From Arenimonas fontis (GTDB lineage Bacteria > Pseudomonadota > Gammaproteobacteria > Xanthomonadales > Xanthomonadaceae): a DNA stretch of 64,000 nucleotides. Under the pieces are notes generated by a model that was given only the letters and a program-made list of their open reading frames with translations, searched no databases and was not told where the DNA came from. Position 1 is the first letter of the stretch. Each line of letters begins with the position of its first letter. Position numbers and translations under genes: made by a program. The stretch lies in NCBI RefSeq assembly GCF_008386465.1, contig NZ_VUOD01000007.1:1-64000 (forward strand), written 5' to 3'. This document shows positions 11,085-21,400 of this stretch, in pieces.

Positions 11085-11819
11085 ATGGACACCAGAGCGT
11101 TGCCCGTGGAGAACGGCTTCCGCCTGCGCGGCGGCCAGGTCACCCGTACCGAGGCCTTCGTGGACGCGGCCTTTGCTTTCACCCTGACCCTGCTGGTGAT
11201 TTCGGTGGACCGGGTGCCCTCGACCATCCAGGAGCTGCTGGACGCGCTCAAGGGAGTGCCGGCCTTCGCCGCCTGTTTCGCCCAGCTGGGCCTGTTCTGG
11301 CACGGGCATTCCCGCTGGAGCCGGCGCTATGGCCTGGATGACGGCCGCAGCACGCTGCTGAGCTTGCTGCTGGTGTTTCTGGTGATGGTCTACGTCTATC
11401 CGCTCAAGCTTCTGTTCGGTACCTTCTTCGCCTGGATCACCGGCGGCTGGATTCCTTCGCCGCTGGAACGGCTGAGCGGCTACGACGACATCCGCATCAT
11501 GTTCATCGTCTACGGCCTGGCCTTCGCCACGCTGTCGCTGTGCCTCGCGGCCCTGTACTCGCACGCCTTGCGCCAGCGCGCAGTGCTGGACCTGGACCTG
11601 GAGGAAACGGCGCAGACTGCCGCGGAAGTGGCGGTGCTGCGCTGGGCAGCCCTGGTCGGGGCGCTCTCGCTGCTGACGGCGCTGGCCATGCCCGCGGTGC
11701 CGCCATACTGGCTGGCCGGATTGCCGGGCCTGGTCTATTTCCTGATGAACCTCTCGTACTGGGTGGGCAAGCGCGCAGCCGGTCGCGCCCGCCGACGTTA
11801 CGGCGCCGGTTCGTCATGA
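11085..11819 (+). CDS. TMEM175/DUF1211-type membrane protein (putative potassium channel)
   Basis: 244 residues with about six membrane helices. The N-terminal helix carries the TMEM175 signature as RTEAFVDAAFAFTLTLL, close to the family's RxxxFSDxxF pattern that lines the pore. A FWHGHSRW segment in the next helical pair matches the family's FWxxHHRxF. Bacterial members form tetrameric, weakly selective potassium channels. The FSD triad is changed to FVD here, so selectivity may differ. GGAGGAG-like bases precede the ATG. Its TGA overlaps the bioD ATG by the ATGA arrangement, which suggests translational coupling between functionally unrelated genes. Confidence 0.75.
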   Translation: MDTRALPVENGFRLRGGQVTRTEAFVDAAFAFTLTLLVISVDRVPSTIQELLDALKGVPAFAACFAQLGLFWHGHSRWSRRYGLDDGRSTLLSLLLVFLVMVYVYPLKLLFGTFFAWITGGWIPSPLERLSGYDDIRIMFIVYGLAFATLSLCLAALYSHALRQRAVLDLDLEETAQTAAEVAVLRWAALVGALSLLTALAMPAVPPYWLAGLPGLVYFLMNLSYWVGKRAAGRARRRYGAGSS

Positions 11820-12487
11820 TGCGGCGCGGCTGTTTCGTCACCGGTACCGATACCGGCGTGGGCAAGTCGGTGGTTTCCGCGGCCCTGCTGCACGCCCTGC
11901 GCCGGGATGGTCGCCCGGCCGTGGGCATGAAGCCGGTGGCCAGCGGTTGCGCGCTCACACCGGATGGGTTGCGCAACGAGGATGCCCTGCGCCTTCAGGC
12001 CGCCAGCGCACCCAGGCCGCCCTACCCCCTGGTCAACCCGGTGGCGCTGCCCGACCCGACCGCGCCGCAGATTGCGGCGGCCCGGGCCGGCGTGGCGGTG
12101 TCGCTGGCGGCGTTGCTGGACGCGCACCGCCGACTCGAGGCCCTGGCCGGGCGGGTGGTGGTGGAGGGCGTGGGCGGCTGGATGTCCGGCCTGGGTGGCG
12201 GCCTGGACCAGGTGGACCTGGTCCGGGCCCTGGACCTGCCGGTGCTGCTGGTGGTCGGCCTGAGGCTGGGCTGCCTCAACCATGCCCGGCTCACCGCCCG
12301 GGCCGTGGTTGCCGACGGCTGCCACCTGCTGGCCTGGGTCGGCAGCCGGATCGAACCGCCCGGGAACGACGCCGACGAATACCTTGGCCTGCTTTCGGCC
12401 GCCCTTCCCGTTCCCTGCTGGGGGGTGCTGCCGCATGCCCCCGGCGCCGCACCGGAAGAACTCGCACCCTACCTGGCCCTTGCCTGA
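11816..12487 (+). CDS. bioD: Dethiobiotin synthase
   Basis: 223 residues. It forms the ureido ring of dethiobiotin from 7,8-diaminopelargonate, CO2 and ATP, the penultimate step of biotin synthesis. The P-loop appears as GTDTGVGKS near residue 10, the substrate Lys lies in MKPVASGC, and the VEGVGGW motif near 115 binds the reaction centre. Two consecutive ATG codons (11816, 11819) are possible; the first overlaps the upstream stop. No other biotin genes are nearby. The strand carries no terminator before the efflux promoter 54 bp downstream. Confidence 0.93.
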   Translation: MMRRGCFVTGTDTGVGKSVVSAALLHALRRDGRPAVGMKPVASGCALTPDGLRNEDALRLQAASAPRPPYPLVNPVALPDPTAPQIAAARAGVAVSLAALLDAHRRLEALAGRVVVEGVGGWMSGLGGGLDQVDLVRALDLPVLLVVGLRLGCLNHARLTARAVVADGCHLLAWVGSRIEPPGNDADEYLGLLSAALPVPCWGVLPHAPGAAPEELAPYLALA

Positions 12488-12540
12488 CCGGGCCGGGGCA
12501 GGTGCGGGCAAACCCGGGATTCCCGGCTTACTTCCTGCAC

Positions 12541-12568
12541 TTGACAGTTCAGGAACCAAAAATAGAAT
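12541..12568 (+). promoter_or_regulatory. Sigma-70 promoter of the RND efflux operon with an embedded palindrome
   Basis: A consensus TTGACA (12541-12546) is followed after 16 bp by TAGAAT (12563-12568), 70 bp before the adaptor ATG. Inside the spacer lies GTTCAGGAAC (12547-12556), an imperfect palindrome of GTTC and GAAC arms. A repressor bound there would block the polymerase, and the operon's last gene is a TetR-family repressor. That pairing is inferred from position. Confidence 0.75.
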
Positions 12569-12637
12569 GCCCATTCACTTTTTCCCGCGCCGCCCGCCCC
12601 GGGCGCGTCCGCTCCCACTTTCCGCCGAGGCTCCCCC

Positions 12638-13810
12638 ATGTCCGCAGCCCGTTCCTGGCGTGTTCTCGTCCTGTCCGCCGGCGCCAGCCTGGCCCTGGCC
12701 GCCTGTTCCGGCGACGCCGCCCCTCCCATGCAGATGCCGCCGCCGGAGGTCACCGTGGTCACCCTGAAGGCGCAGCCGGTGCCGCTGAGCCGCGAGTTGC
12801 CCGGCCGCACCGTGCCTTTCCTGGTCGCCGAGGTGCGGCCCCAGGCCAGCGGCATCGTCAAGGAGCGCCTGTTCGAGGAAGGCGGCCTGGTGAAGGCCGG
12901 GCAGGTGCTTTACCAGCTGGACGACGCCAGCTACCGCGCCGCCCGCGACGAGGCCGCCGCCAACCTGGCCCGCGCCCGCGCCACAGCGGAGACGGCACGC
13001 CTGGCGGCCCAGCGCTCCACCGAGCTGGTGGCGCGCAAGCTGGTCAGCCAGCAGGACCACGAGCGCACGGTGGCTGCCGCCGCCGAGGCCCAGGCCGGCG
13101 TCGCCGCCGCCAAGGCCGCGCTGGATTCGGCCGAGGTCAACCTGGGCTACACCCGCATCGTCGCCCCGATCGACGGTCGCGCCGGCAAGTCCAGCGTCAC
13201 CGCCGGCGCCCTTGTGACCGCCAACCAGACCGACGCCCTGGTGACGGTGCAGCAGCTCGACCCGATCTACGTGGACCTGGCGCAGTCGGCCGCCGAATGG
13301 CTGCAGCTGCGCAAGGACATCGAGGCCGGCAAGCTGCGGCCCAACGAGGGCGTGCCGGTGCGCGTCCTGCTGGAGGACGGCAGCGAATACCCGCACGAGG
13401 GCCGGCTGGAGTTCACCGACGTCACGGTGGACGAAGGCACGGGCAGCTACACCCTGCGGGTGCGCGTGCCCAATCCCGACAATCTGCTGCTGCCGGGCAT
13501 GTACGTGCGCGCGGTGGTGCAGCTGGGCCTGCGCCCGGAAGGCGTGCTGGCGCCGCAGCAGGGCATCAGCCGCGACGCCAAGGGCAATGCCAGCGCCCTG
13601 GTGGTGAATGCCGACGGCCAGGTGGAGGCGCGCACCGTGGTCACCAGCCGCACGGTCGGCGACCGCTGGCTGGTCGAATCCGGCCTGGAAGCCGGCGACC
13701 GCGTCATCGTCGAGGGCCTGCAGAAGGTGCAGCCCGGCATGCCGGCCACGCCGGTCGAGGCCGGCGAGCAGCCGGCGCAGGCGGAGCCGGCCCCCGCCGG
13801 CGCCGAATAA
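12638..13810 (+). CDS. RND efflux pump periplasmic adaptor (AcrA/MexA family lipoprotein)
   Basis: 390 residues. A lipoprotein signal ends in LALAACSG with the lipid-modified Cys near residue 22, as in MexA and AcrA. The order is then lipoyl half-motif (LVAEVRPQASGIVKE), an alpha-helical hairpin rich in Ala/Arg (about 95-165), the second lipoyl half (YTRIVAPIDGRAGKS), a beta-barrel, and a membrane-proximal domain. The C-terminal tail is Ala/Pro/Glu-rich. It joins the inner-membrane pump encoded 15 bp downstream to an outer-membrane TolC/OprM channel, for which no gene is present nearby. Typical length and motifs. Confidence 0.93.
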   Translation: MSAARSWRVLVLSAGASLALAACSGDAAPPMQMPPPEVTVVTLKAQPVPLSRELPGRTVPFLVAEVRPQASGIVKERLFEEGGLVKAGQVLYQLDDASYRAARDEAAANLARARATAETARLAAQRSTELVARKLVSQQDHERTVAAAAEAQAGVAAAKAALDSAEVNLGYTRIVAPIDGRAGKSSVTAGALVTANQTDALVTVQQLDPIYVDLAQSAAEWLQLRKDIEAGKLRPNEGVPVRVLLEDGSEYPHEGRLEFTDVTVDEGTGSYTLRVRVPNPDNLLLPGMYVRAVVQLGLRPEGVLAPQQGISRDAKGNASALVVNADGQVEARTVVTSRTVGDRWLVESGLEAGDRVIVEGLQKVQPGMPATPVEAGEQPAQAEPAPAGAE

Positions 13811-13825
13811 TCCGGAGCCGAATCC

Positions 13826-16800
13826 ATGGCAAGGTTTTTCATTGATCGGCCCATCTTCGCCTGGGTCATCGCGATCATCGTCATGCTGGCCGGCGCGCTG
13901 TCGCTGACCCGGTTGCCGATTTCACGCTACCCGACCATCGCCCCGCCCTCGGTGACCATCAGCACCGTCTATCCGGGCGCCTCGGCGCAGGTGGCGGAGA
14001 GCTCGGTCACCCAGATCATCGAACAGGCCATGACCGGCCTGGACGGGCTGGACTACATGTCCGCCACCAGCGATTCCAACGGCGCGGTCTCGGTTACCCT
14101 GACCTTCGAAACCGGCACCGACCCGGACATCGCCCAGGTGCAGGTGCAGAACAAGCTGCAGCTGGCCACCGCGCGGCTGCCCTCGATCGTGCAGCAGCAG
14201 GGCATTTCGGTCACCAAGGCCAGTTCCGGCTTCCTGCTGGTGATCGGCTTCGTCTCCGAGGACGGCAGCATGGAGCGCTCCGACATCTCGGATTACGTGT
14301 CCGCCAACATCGTGGACCCGCTCAGCCGTGTGCCGGGCGTCGGCAGCGTGCAGGTGTTCGGCGGCGAATACGCCATGCGCATCTGGCTGGACCCGGGCAA
14401 GCTCAACACCTTCCGGATGACGCCGGCAGACGTGGTGTCGGCCCTGCAGGCGCAGAACGCCCAGGTTGCCGTCGGTCAGCTCGGCGGCACGCCCGCGATC
14501 GATGGCCAGCAGATCAACGCCACCATCGTCGCCCAGGACCGCCTGCAGACACCCGGGCAGTTCCGCGACATCATCCTGCGCGCCAATGCCGACGGTTCGG
14601 TGTTGCGCCTGGGCGACGTCGCCCGCGTCGAGCTGGGCTCGGACAGCTACCAGGTGATCACCCGTTACAACGGGCGCCCGGCCTCCGGCCTGGCGGTGTC
14701 GCTGGCCACCAATGCCAACGCGCTGTCCACCGCCCAGGGCGTGGATGCCCTGCTCAAGCAGCTGGCGCCGAGTTTCCCGAAGGGCCTCAAAGCGGTGGTG
14801 CCTTTCGATACCACGCCCTTCGTGCAGGCATCCATCCGCGAGGTGGTCAAGACCCTGCTCGAGGCAGTGGTGCTGGTGTTCCTGGTCATGTTCCTGTTCC
14901 TGCAGAACTTCCGCGCCACCCTGATCCCGACCATCGCCGTGCCGGTGGTGTTGCTCGGCACCCTGGCGGTGCTGCTGGCCCTGGGTTTCTCGATCAACAT
15001 GCTGACCATGTTCGCCATGGTGCTGGCGATCGGCCTGCTGGTGGACGACGCCATCGTCGTGGTCGAGAACGTCGAGCGCCTGATGAGCGAGGAGGGCCTC
15101 AGCCCGGTCGAGGCCACCCGCAAGTCCATGGACCAGATCACCGGTGCCCTGGTCGGCATCGGCATGGTGCTGGCGGCGGTGTTCGTCCCGATGGCCTTCC
15201 TGACCGGCTCCACCGGCGTGATCTATCGCCAGTTCACCGCCACCATCGTCTCGGCGATGGCGCTGTCGGTACTGGTGGCCATCGTACTGACGCCGGCCCT
15301 GTGCGCCACACTGCTCAAGCCGCTGAAGAAGGGCGAGCACCACGGCGAGCGCGGCTTCTTCAAGTGGTTCAACCGGACGTTCGACGCCGGAAACAGCCGC
15401 TACCAGGGCATCGTCGCCAGGATGCTGCGCCGGACCGGCCGTTTCCTGGCCATCTATGCCGTACTGGCGGTGCTGGCGGTGGCGCTGTTCATGCGCGTGC
15501 CCTCGTCCTTCCTGCCGGACGAGGACCAGGGCGTGCTGTTCACCATCGTCCAGGCGCCGGTCGGCGCCACCCAGCAGCGCACCCAGAAAGTGATGGAGCA
15601 GGTGGAGAAGTACTATCTCGAGCAGGAATCCGATCACCTGGTGTCGGTGTTCACCGTGCAGGGCTTCAGCTTTGCCGGCTCCGGCCAGAACAACGGCATG
15701 GCCTTCGTCAATCTGAAGGAATGGGACGAGCGCACCACCCCCGAGTCGAGCATCGATGCCCTGGTCGGCCGCGCCTGGGCCGCCCTGAGCCAGATCAAGG
15801 ACGCGATGGTGTTCACCCTGGCGCCGCCGCCGGTGCCCGAGCTGGGCACCACCGGCGGCTTCAACCTTTACCTGCAGGACCGCGGCGGCAAGGGCCATGC
15901 CGCCCTGATGGAGGCGCGCAACCAGCTGCTGGGCCTGGCGGCGCAAAGCCCGCTGCTGACCCAGGTGCGCCCGAACGGCCAGGAAGACACGCCGCAGTTC
16001 CGCGTGGACGTGGACACCGCCCGCGCCGCCGCCCTGGGCGTGTCCATCGCCGAGATCAACAGCACCCTGTCCCTGGCCTGGGGCGGCCGCTACGTGGACG
16101 ATTTCATCGATCGCGGCCGGGTCAAGCGGGTGTACGTGCAGGCCGATGCGCCCTTCCGCATGGTGCCGGAGGACTTCAACCAGTGGTACGTGCGCAACGC
16201 CGCCGGCGAGATGGTGCCCTTCAGCGCCTTCGCCAGTACCCGCTGGGAGTACGGCTCGCCGCGCCTGGAGCGCTACAACGGTGTCCCGGCGATCAACATC
16301 ACCGGCCTGCCGGCCCCGGGCGTGAGCTCGGGCGACGCCATGGCCGAGATGGAGCGGCTGGCGGCCGAGCTGCCAGAGGGCTTCGGCATCGAGTGGAGCG
16401 GCACGTCCTACCAGGAGCGGGTTGCCAGCGCGCAGACGCCGATGCTGTACACGCTGTCGGTGCTGATCGTTTTCCTGTGCCTGGCGGCGCTGTACGAGAG
16501 CTGGTCGATTCCCACCTCGGTGCTGCTGGTGGCGCCGCTGGGCATCCTTGGCTGCGTGCTGTTCACCTGGTTGCGCGGCATGGAGCGGGATGTCTACTTC
16601 CAGGTCGGCATGCTGACGACGGTCGGCCTGTCGAGCAAGAACGCGGTGCTGATCATCGAATTCGCCAAGGCCAATGTCGAGCGTGGCATGGCCCTGGTCG
16701 AGGGGACGCTGGCGGCGGTGCGCGACCGCCTGCGGCCGATCCTGATGACCTCGATCGCCTTCGGCTTCGGTGTGCTGCCGCTGGCCATCGCCACCGGCGC

Positions 16801-16930
16801 CGGCTCCGGCGCCCAGCGCGCCATCGGCACCGGCGTCATTGGCGGCATGGTCACCGGCACCTTCCTCGGCATCTTCTTCATCCCGCTGTTCTTCGTCGCG
16901 GTACGGCGGCTGTTCGGCCGGCGGACATGA
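13826..16930 (+). CDS. RND efflux pump inner-membrane transporter (AcrB/MexB family, HAE1)
   Basis: 1034 residues, typical for hydrophobe/amphiphile RND pumps. It has twelve membrane helices and two large periplasmic loops. The proton-relay pair Asp-Asp lies in [13 protein letters not shown] in helix 4 (near 405), and the partner Lys is in [14 protein letters not shown] in helix 10 (near 935). The start [16 protein letters not shown] is the family N-terminus. It exports drugs, detergents and similar compounds using proton motive force. The sequence looks intact. Its stop overlaps the ATG of the TetR gene (ATGA), giving an adaptor-pump-repressor operon. Confidence 0.96.
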   Translation: MARFFIDRPIFAWVIAIIVMLAGALSLTRLPISRYPTIAPPSVTISTVYPGASAQVAESSVTQIIEQAMTGLDGLDYMSATSDSNGAVSVTLTFETGTDPDIAQVQVQNKLQLATARLPSIVQQQGISVTKASSGFLLVIGFVSEDGSMERSDISDYVSANIVDPLSRVPGVGSVQVFGGEYAMRIWLDPGKLNTFRMTPADVVSALQAQNAQVAVGQLGGTPAIDGQQINATIVAQDRLQTPGQFRDIILRANADGSVLRLGDVARVELGSDSYQVITRYNGRPASGLAVSLATNANALSTAQGVDALLKQLAPSFPKGLKAVVPFDTTPFVQASIREVVKTLLEAVVLVFLVMFLFLQNFRATLIPTIAVPVVLLGTLAVLLALGFSINMLTMFAMVLAIGLLVDDAIVVVENVERLMSEEGLSPVEATRKSMDQITGALVGIGMVLAAVFVPMAFLTGSTGVIYRQFTATIVSAMALSVLVAIVLTPALCATLLKPLKKGEHHGERGFFKWFNRTFDAGNSRYQGIVARMLRRTGRFLAIYAVLAVLAVALFMRVPSSFLPDEDQGVLFTIVQAPVGATQQRTQKVMEQVEKYYLEQESDHLVSVFTVQGFSFAGSGQNNGMAFVNLKEWDERTTPESSIDALVGRAWAALSQIKDAMVFTLAPPPVPELGTTGGFNLYLQDRGGKGHAALMEARNQLLGLAAQSPLLTQVRPNGQEDTPQFRVDVDTARAAALGVSIAEINSTLSLAWGGRYVDDFIDRGRVKRVYVQADAPFRMVPEDFNQWYVRNAAGEMVPFSAFASTRWEYGSPRLERYNGVPAINITGLPAPGVSSGDAMAEMERLAAELPEGFGIEWSGTSYQERVASAQTPMLYTLSVLIVFLCLAALYESWSIPTSVLLVAPLGILGCVLFTWLRGMERDVYFQVGMLTTVGLSSKNAVLIIEFAKANVERGMALVEGTLAAVRDRLRPILMTSIAFGFGVLPLAIATGAGSGAQRAIGTGVIGGMVTGTFLGIFFIPLFFVAVRRLFGRRT

Positions 16931-17571
16931 GCCCGATGCCGATCGGCGGCAGCGAGAAATCCCGGGCGCGCGCCCAGGCGCAGCGCGCCCGGATCCTCGA
17001 GGCGGCCCGCGAGTGTTTCTCGGAGAGCGGCTTCCACGGCGCCAGCATGGCCCGCATCGGCGAACGGGCCGGCATGAGCGCCGGCCTGATCTACCGTTAC
17101 TTCGCCAGCAAAGCGGAGATCATCCGTGCGATCGCCGAAGGACAACGGGAAGTCAGGATGCGGACGATGGCCGAGGTCGGCAGCCGACTGGAACTGCTCG
17201 AGCGCGTCCTGGACAAGCTGTCCGAATGGCGCCGCGCCGGACTGGCGCCCGGCGCCTTCGACCCGGCGCTGTTTCTCGAGGTCACTGCCGAGGCGGGCCG
17301 CGACCCGGCCATCGCCGCCCTGGTCGGCGCGCAGGAAGAACAGGCCTGCGCCGACATGGCGCGGATCGTCGAGCGGGAAGCGCTGGCCGCCGGCGTCCGC
17401 CTGCCGCCGCCGGCGCTGCGCCGGCATGCCTTGCTGCTGCGCTGTCTCGTGGACGGCGTCATCCTGCGCTGCGTGCGCGACCCGAAGCTGGATTTCGCCC
17501 AGGTCCGGGCCAGCCTGCGCAGCCTGGTGCCACCCCTGGAGGAGCGGCCTGATCAGTCCGGCCCGGTGTAA
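16927..17571 (+). CDS. TetR/AcrR-family transcriptional repressor
   Basis: 214 residues. The N-terminal TetR helix-turn-helix is clear: [47 protein letters not shown]. The C-terminal ligand-binding domain resembles the BetI/AcrR-type group with a GVRLP loop. It starts inside the pump's stop codon, so it is cotranslated with the pump. A terminal repressor gene implies feedback control of the operon promoter at 12541, whose spacer holds a short palindrome. The last 19 bases overlap the convergent queD gene. Confidence 0.9.
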   Translation: MSPMPIGGSEKSRARAQAQRARILEAARECFSESGFHGASMARIGERAGMSAGLIYRYFASKAEIIRAIAEGQREVRMRTMAEVGSRLELLERVLDKLSEWRRAGLAPGAFDPALFLEVTAEAGRDPAIAALVGAQEEQACADMARIVEREALAAGVRLPPPALRRHALLLRCLVDGVILRCVRDPKLDFAQVRASLRSLVPPLEERPDQSGPV

Positions 17572-17912
17572 CGGCAGCCGGAGGTGCAGGTTTCGTGCAC
17601 CACCACCGCGCTCAGCAGCGGCAGGCTCGGCTTCAGCTCCCGCCAGATCCAGATCGCCAGGTTTTCGCTGGTCGGGTTTTCCAGGCCGGGGATGTCGTTG
17701 AGGTAGTGGTGGTCCAGCCGCTCGTACAGCGGCTGGAACGCCGCCTTGATGTCGGCGAAGTCCATCACCCAGCCGGTGTCGGCGCCGACCTCGCCACTGA
17801 CGTGCAGCTCGACCCGGAAACTGTGTCCGTGCAGGCGCGCGCACTTGTGCCCCGGCGGCACGTTCGGCAGCCGGTGTGCGGCTTCCAGGGTGAAGGTCTT
17901 GAAGATGTCCAT
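17553..17912 (-). CDS. queD: 6-carboxy-5,6,7,8-tetrahydropterin synthase
   Basis: 119 residues. It converts 7,8-dihydroneopterin triphosphate to 6-carboxytetrahydropterin in queuosine (7-deazaguanine) synthesis. The Zn ligands are H13 (AAHRL), H28 and H30 (LHGHS), with catalytic Cys24 just before them. A conserved Asp/His pair lies in the DHHYLND region and a Glu in [11 protein letters not shown] 17912 gives the family start [15 protein letters not shown]. It is a single gene here, convergent with the TetR gene by a 19-bp overlap. Other queuosine genes are not in the window. Confidence 0.93.
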   Translation of the reverse strand: MDIFKTFTLEAAHRLPNVPPGHKCARLHGHSFRVELHVSGEVGADTGWVMDFADIKAAFQPLYERLDHHYLNDIPGLENPTSENLAIWIWRELKPSLPLLSAVVVHETCTSGCRYTGPD

Positions 17913-18084
17913 GCGGCGGGCCGGCGGGCGGGGCGGGAATTGTAGCGCCGGGCTGACGCCGTTGCCGGAAATCGCCCCGGCCCCGACGTTTCGCCATCCC
18001 AGCGGCCGGTCTACGTTCTTCCTATCCGCCCGCCGGTGCGGCTGTCGCCATGCTGGCCTCTCACCCGAAGAGAGGAGAACCGCC

Positions 18085-18243
18085 ATGCGTGAACTGGACT
18101 CCAGCATCACCCGCGCCGTCGCCGCCGGCCTCGACGATGCGCCGCTGCCGCCGCCCGCCCCGGGCGTCAGCCAGGCCGAATGGGAGGCGTTGCTGCGACA
18201 GCTGGAGTGGGAGCGCAATAATCCCTATCGGACGGTCGAATGA
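18085..18243 (+). CDS. Small hypothetical protein, 52 residues
   Basis: A short frame with a strong ribosome site (GAGGAGA at 18073-18079, 5 bases before the ATG), which is the main reason to accept it. The protein has no Cys or membrane helix. An acidic/hydrophobic N-terminal helix is followed by a Pro-rich linker and a Trp-containing helix ([19 protein letters not shown]). It is not recognised as a family. The 171 bases upstream, shared with the divergent queD, show no convincing promoter. It could be a small regulatory or structural peptide; that is only a possibility. Confidence 0.5.
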   Translation: MRELDSSITRAVAAGLDDAPLPPPAPGVSQAEWEALLRQLEWERNNPYRTVE

Positions 18244-18485
18244 CCGATCCGGACGCCGGCCGTGGCTCGCGCGTCGCGCCTGCCCGGCGGGCTCCGGCGC
18301 CGCGCGCGCGGCCCTGGCTGGATGTCCGCACCGCTTCCCGGGGACAGCAGCAAGCGGACGTGAGATCGAAGGTGGCGACCGTTCGCCGCCGCTCTGCCCT
18401 CATCGGCCAGATCGCCGTCGCCGTTCTCTCCAGGTGAGACCCGTCCGTCTTAGCCTGGCCCGACCGATCGGCTAGGCTGTGAAGG

Positions 18486-21400
18486 ATGAGCGGGGACTGG
18501 AAGCAGCGCGCCAGCGAGGGCATTACCGTATTCCGGGCCAGCCGTCTGGAGGCTCTGCTGCAGCCGCTCGATTTCCTGCTGGGCGAACAGCGACCAGACG
18601 GCCTGCTGACACCACAGACGGTCATCGCGGCCCATCCGGGCATGCGGCAGTGGCTGTCGGGCGCGCTGGCGAAGCATCGCGGCGGCGAGGGCATCGTCGC
18701 CAATATCGACATCCTGCTGCCCAGCACCTTTCTTGATCGCCTGGCCGTCGAGGTGCTGGGCCAGGAAGCCACCTCGCCCGCGGCCTGGCGCCGGCCGCAG
18801 CTGCGCTGGCGCCTGTTCGAACTGCTGGCCACGCCACCCGATCCGTCCCTGCGCGAGCGCCTGGCCGGCCCCGACGGCGAGCGCCGTCGTTTCCAGCTCG
18901 CCGACCGGCTGGCGCGCATCCATACCCAGTACATGGCCTACCGCCCGGACTGGCTGGCGGAGTGGGCGAAGGGCAGGGTGGCCTTCAGGGAGGCAGGGTT
19001 CCATCCGGCGCTGTGGCAGGCACTGAGCCGGCAGATCCACGAACCGCATCGCGGCGAACGTCTGGCCGAGCTGGCCCGCCGGCTGCGTGGGGACGACGTC
19101 CGTCTCGCCGCCAGCGATCCGCTGCACGTGTTCGGTCTCAGCCACCTGGCCCCGGCCGAGCTGGCCGTGCTGCGGGCGCTGGCCGCGCACCGGCCGGTGG
19201 TGTTCTATCTGCCCGATCCCTGCCGCGAGTACTGGGGTGGCCTGGTGTCCGACCGCGCCCGTCTGCGGGCACTGGCGGAAGCGCCTTTCGGCGCCGAGGC
19301 GGAAACCGTGTTCCTCGGGCAGCACCATCCGCTGCTGGCGGCCTGGGGCCGGCTCGGCCAGCATTTCATGCTGCAGATGCAGTCGCTGGATGCGCAGATC
19401 GACCTGCGCCATTTCCGCGACGAGCGCGACCACGACGAGCCGCCGAAGAACCTGCTCGAACGACTGCAGGAAAGCATTCGCCGGCTCGACCCGGCCCTGC
19501 TGGCGGAAGATCCGCGTCCGCCCGAACAGCGTCGCGGCGATGCTTCCCTGCGCGTGCACCGCTGCCACAGCCGCCTGCGCGAACTGGAAGCCCTGCGTGA
19601 CGCCCTGCTGCGGGCCCGCCGCGACGATCCCACGATCGAGCCGCAGGACATGGTGGTGATGGCGCCGAAAATCGCCGACTACCTGCCACTGCTGCCGGCC
19701 GTGTTCGGCGCGCCCGGTGACCCGGAGGCGCCGCTGCCCTACCACCTGGCCGACGTGCCGGTGGCGCGGGCGCGACCGCTGTTCAAGGCCTTCCGCCAGC
19801 TGCTGGCGCTGCCGGGCTCGCGCACCACCGCCGCCGAGCTGATGGACTTCGTCGCCCAGCCCGACGTGGCCCGTCGCCTGGGCCTGGACGAGGATGGGTT
19901 GGCCCTGCTGGAAAACGCCCTGGCCCAGGCCCGCGCCGCCTGGGGCCTGGACCCGGCCACCCGCGCCGCCCAGGGCGTGCCGGATACGCCGGAACACACC
20001 CTGGCCTGGGCCATGGACCGCCTTCTGGCCAGCCACGTGCACGGCGAGCAGGCGCCGGAAGCGGTGTTGCAGGTCGGCACCGACCGCATCGCGCCGGTGC
20101 CCGGCATCGGCAACGTCGGGGCGGTGCTGGGCGCGCTCGACCACCTGTTGCAGCAACTGGCGCAGCTGCGCGCCGATGCCACCGCGCCGCGCAAGGCCAG
20201 CGCCTGGGCGCAGCGCCTGGAAGCGGTCCTGGAAGCGCTGTTCCAGCCCGATCCGGAAGACCCGTCCTCGCGCGAGGCCATGGACGAACTGCGCGGCCTG
20301 CTGCGCCGCCTGGCCAGCGAGCCGGGCGAGGCCGGGCTGGATCCGGAGATCGGCTTTCCCGTCGTCCGCCAGTGCCTGGAAGAGGCGATGGCGGCGGTGC
20401 CGGAACGCCAGCGCTTCCTCGCCGGCGGCGTCACCGTCTGCGGCATGGTGCCGCAGCGGGCCATTCCCTTCCGGGTGGTGGCGGTGCTGGGCCTCAACGA
20501 AGGCGAGTACCCGCGCCGCGACAGCGATGCCGGCCTGGACCCGATCGGCCGCCCCGGCCTGCGCCGACTCGGCGACCGCGACGTGCGCAGCGACGACCGC
20601 TACCTGTTCCTGGAAACGGTGATGTCGGCGCGCGACCGCCTGCACCTGAGCCATGTCGCCTTCGATGCGAAGGACGGCAGTGCGCGCAACCCCGCCGCGC
20701 CCTTGGCCGAGCTGATGGCGGCGCTGCCGAGGTCGGACTGGCAGGACCCGCTGCAACCGGAGGCGGAAGCCTCGCCGGCCTGGCAGGTCACGCATCCGCT
20801 GCAGCCCTTCGACGAGGCCTGCTTCGGCGATGATCCTGCGCTGCGCAGCTTCTCGCGCGAGTTCGCTGCCATGGTCGGCGGCGAGGCCGACCGGCCGACG
20901 CTGCTGACACCGGCGCTGCCACCGCCCCCCGACGGGACGTCCGTCATCGAGCTGGACCGCCTGATGCGCTGGGCCCGCGATCCGGCCAAGCTGGTGTTGG
21001 CCGACGGCCTGCGCGCGCGCCTGGATGGTCTGGGCGAGCGTCGCCTGGAGGTGGACGAGCCGCTGGAGGCGCGCCTGGATTTCCTCGACCGGCAGGCGCA
21101 GCAGCTCTGCGAGCGCGCCCTGTCCGATCCGGGCTTCTCCCTGGACGAACCGCCGCCGGAACACCTGCGCCTGGCCGGCGTGCTGCCCGCCGGCGCGCTT
21201 GGCGCGAAGACCTGGCAAAAGGAACAGGAACTCGCGCAGCGCCTGGTCGACGTGGCCAGGGGGCGTGAAGACGCCACCGAACTGTTCACGCCGACCCTGG
21301 CGCCGCAAGTGCAGCCGGCCATCACCCGCCAGGTCGGTCGCCATACCTTGCTGGGCGAGCTGGCCAATGTGCGTGGCCGCGATGACTGGCTGTTCGTCTT

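Noticed and set aside
11540-11815. Long upstream extension of the bioD frame
   Set aside because: Lies inside the TMEM175-like gene; the P-loop start and the ATGA overlap favour 11816.
13922-15946. 674-residue minus-strand frame inside the RND pump gene
   Set aside because: His/Gln/Arg-rich antisense shadow of a well-conserved transporter gene.
18240-18437. 65-residue frame starting inside the stop of the small gene at 18085 (ATGA)
   Set aside because: Arg/Ala-rich composition with no conserved pattern. The 242 bp before recC otherwise look non-coding, and the overlap alone is weak support.
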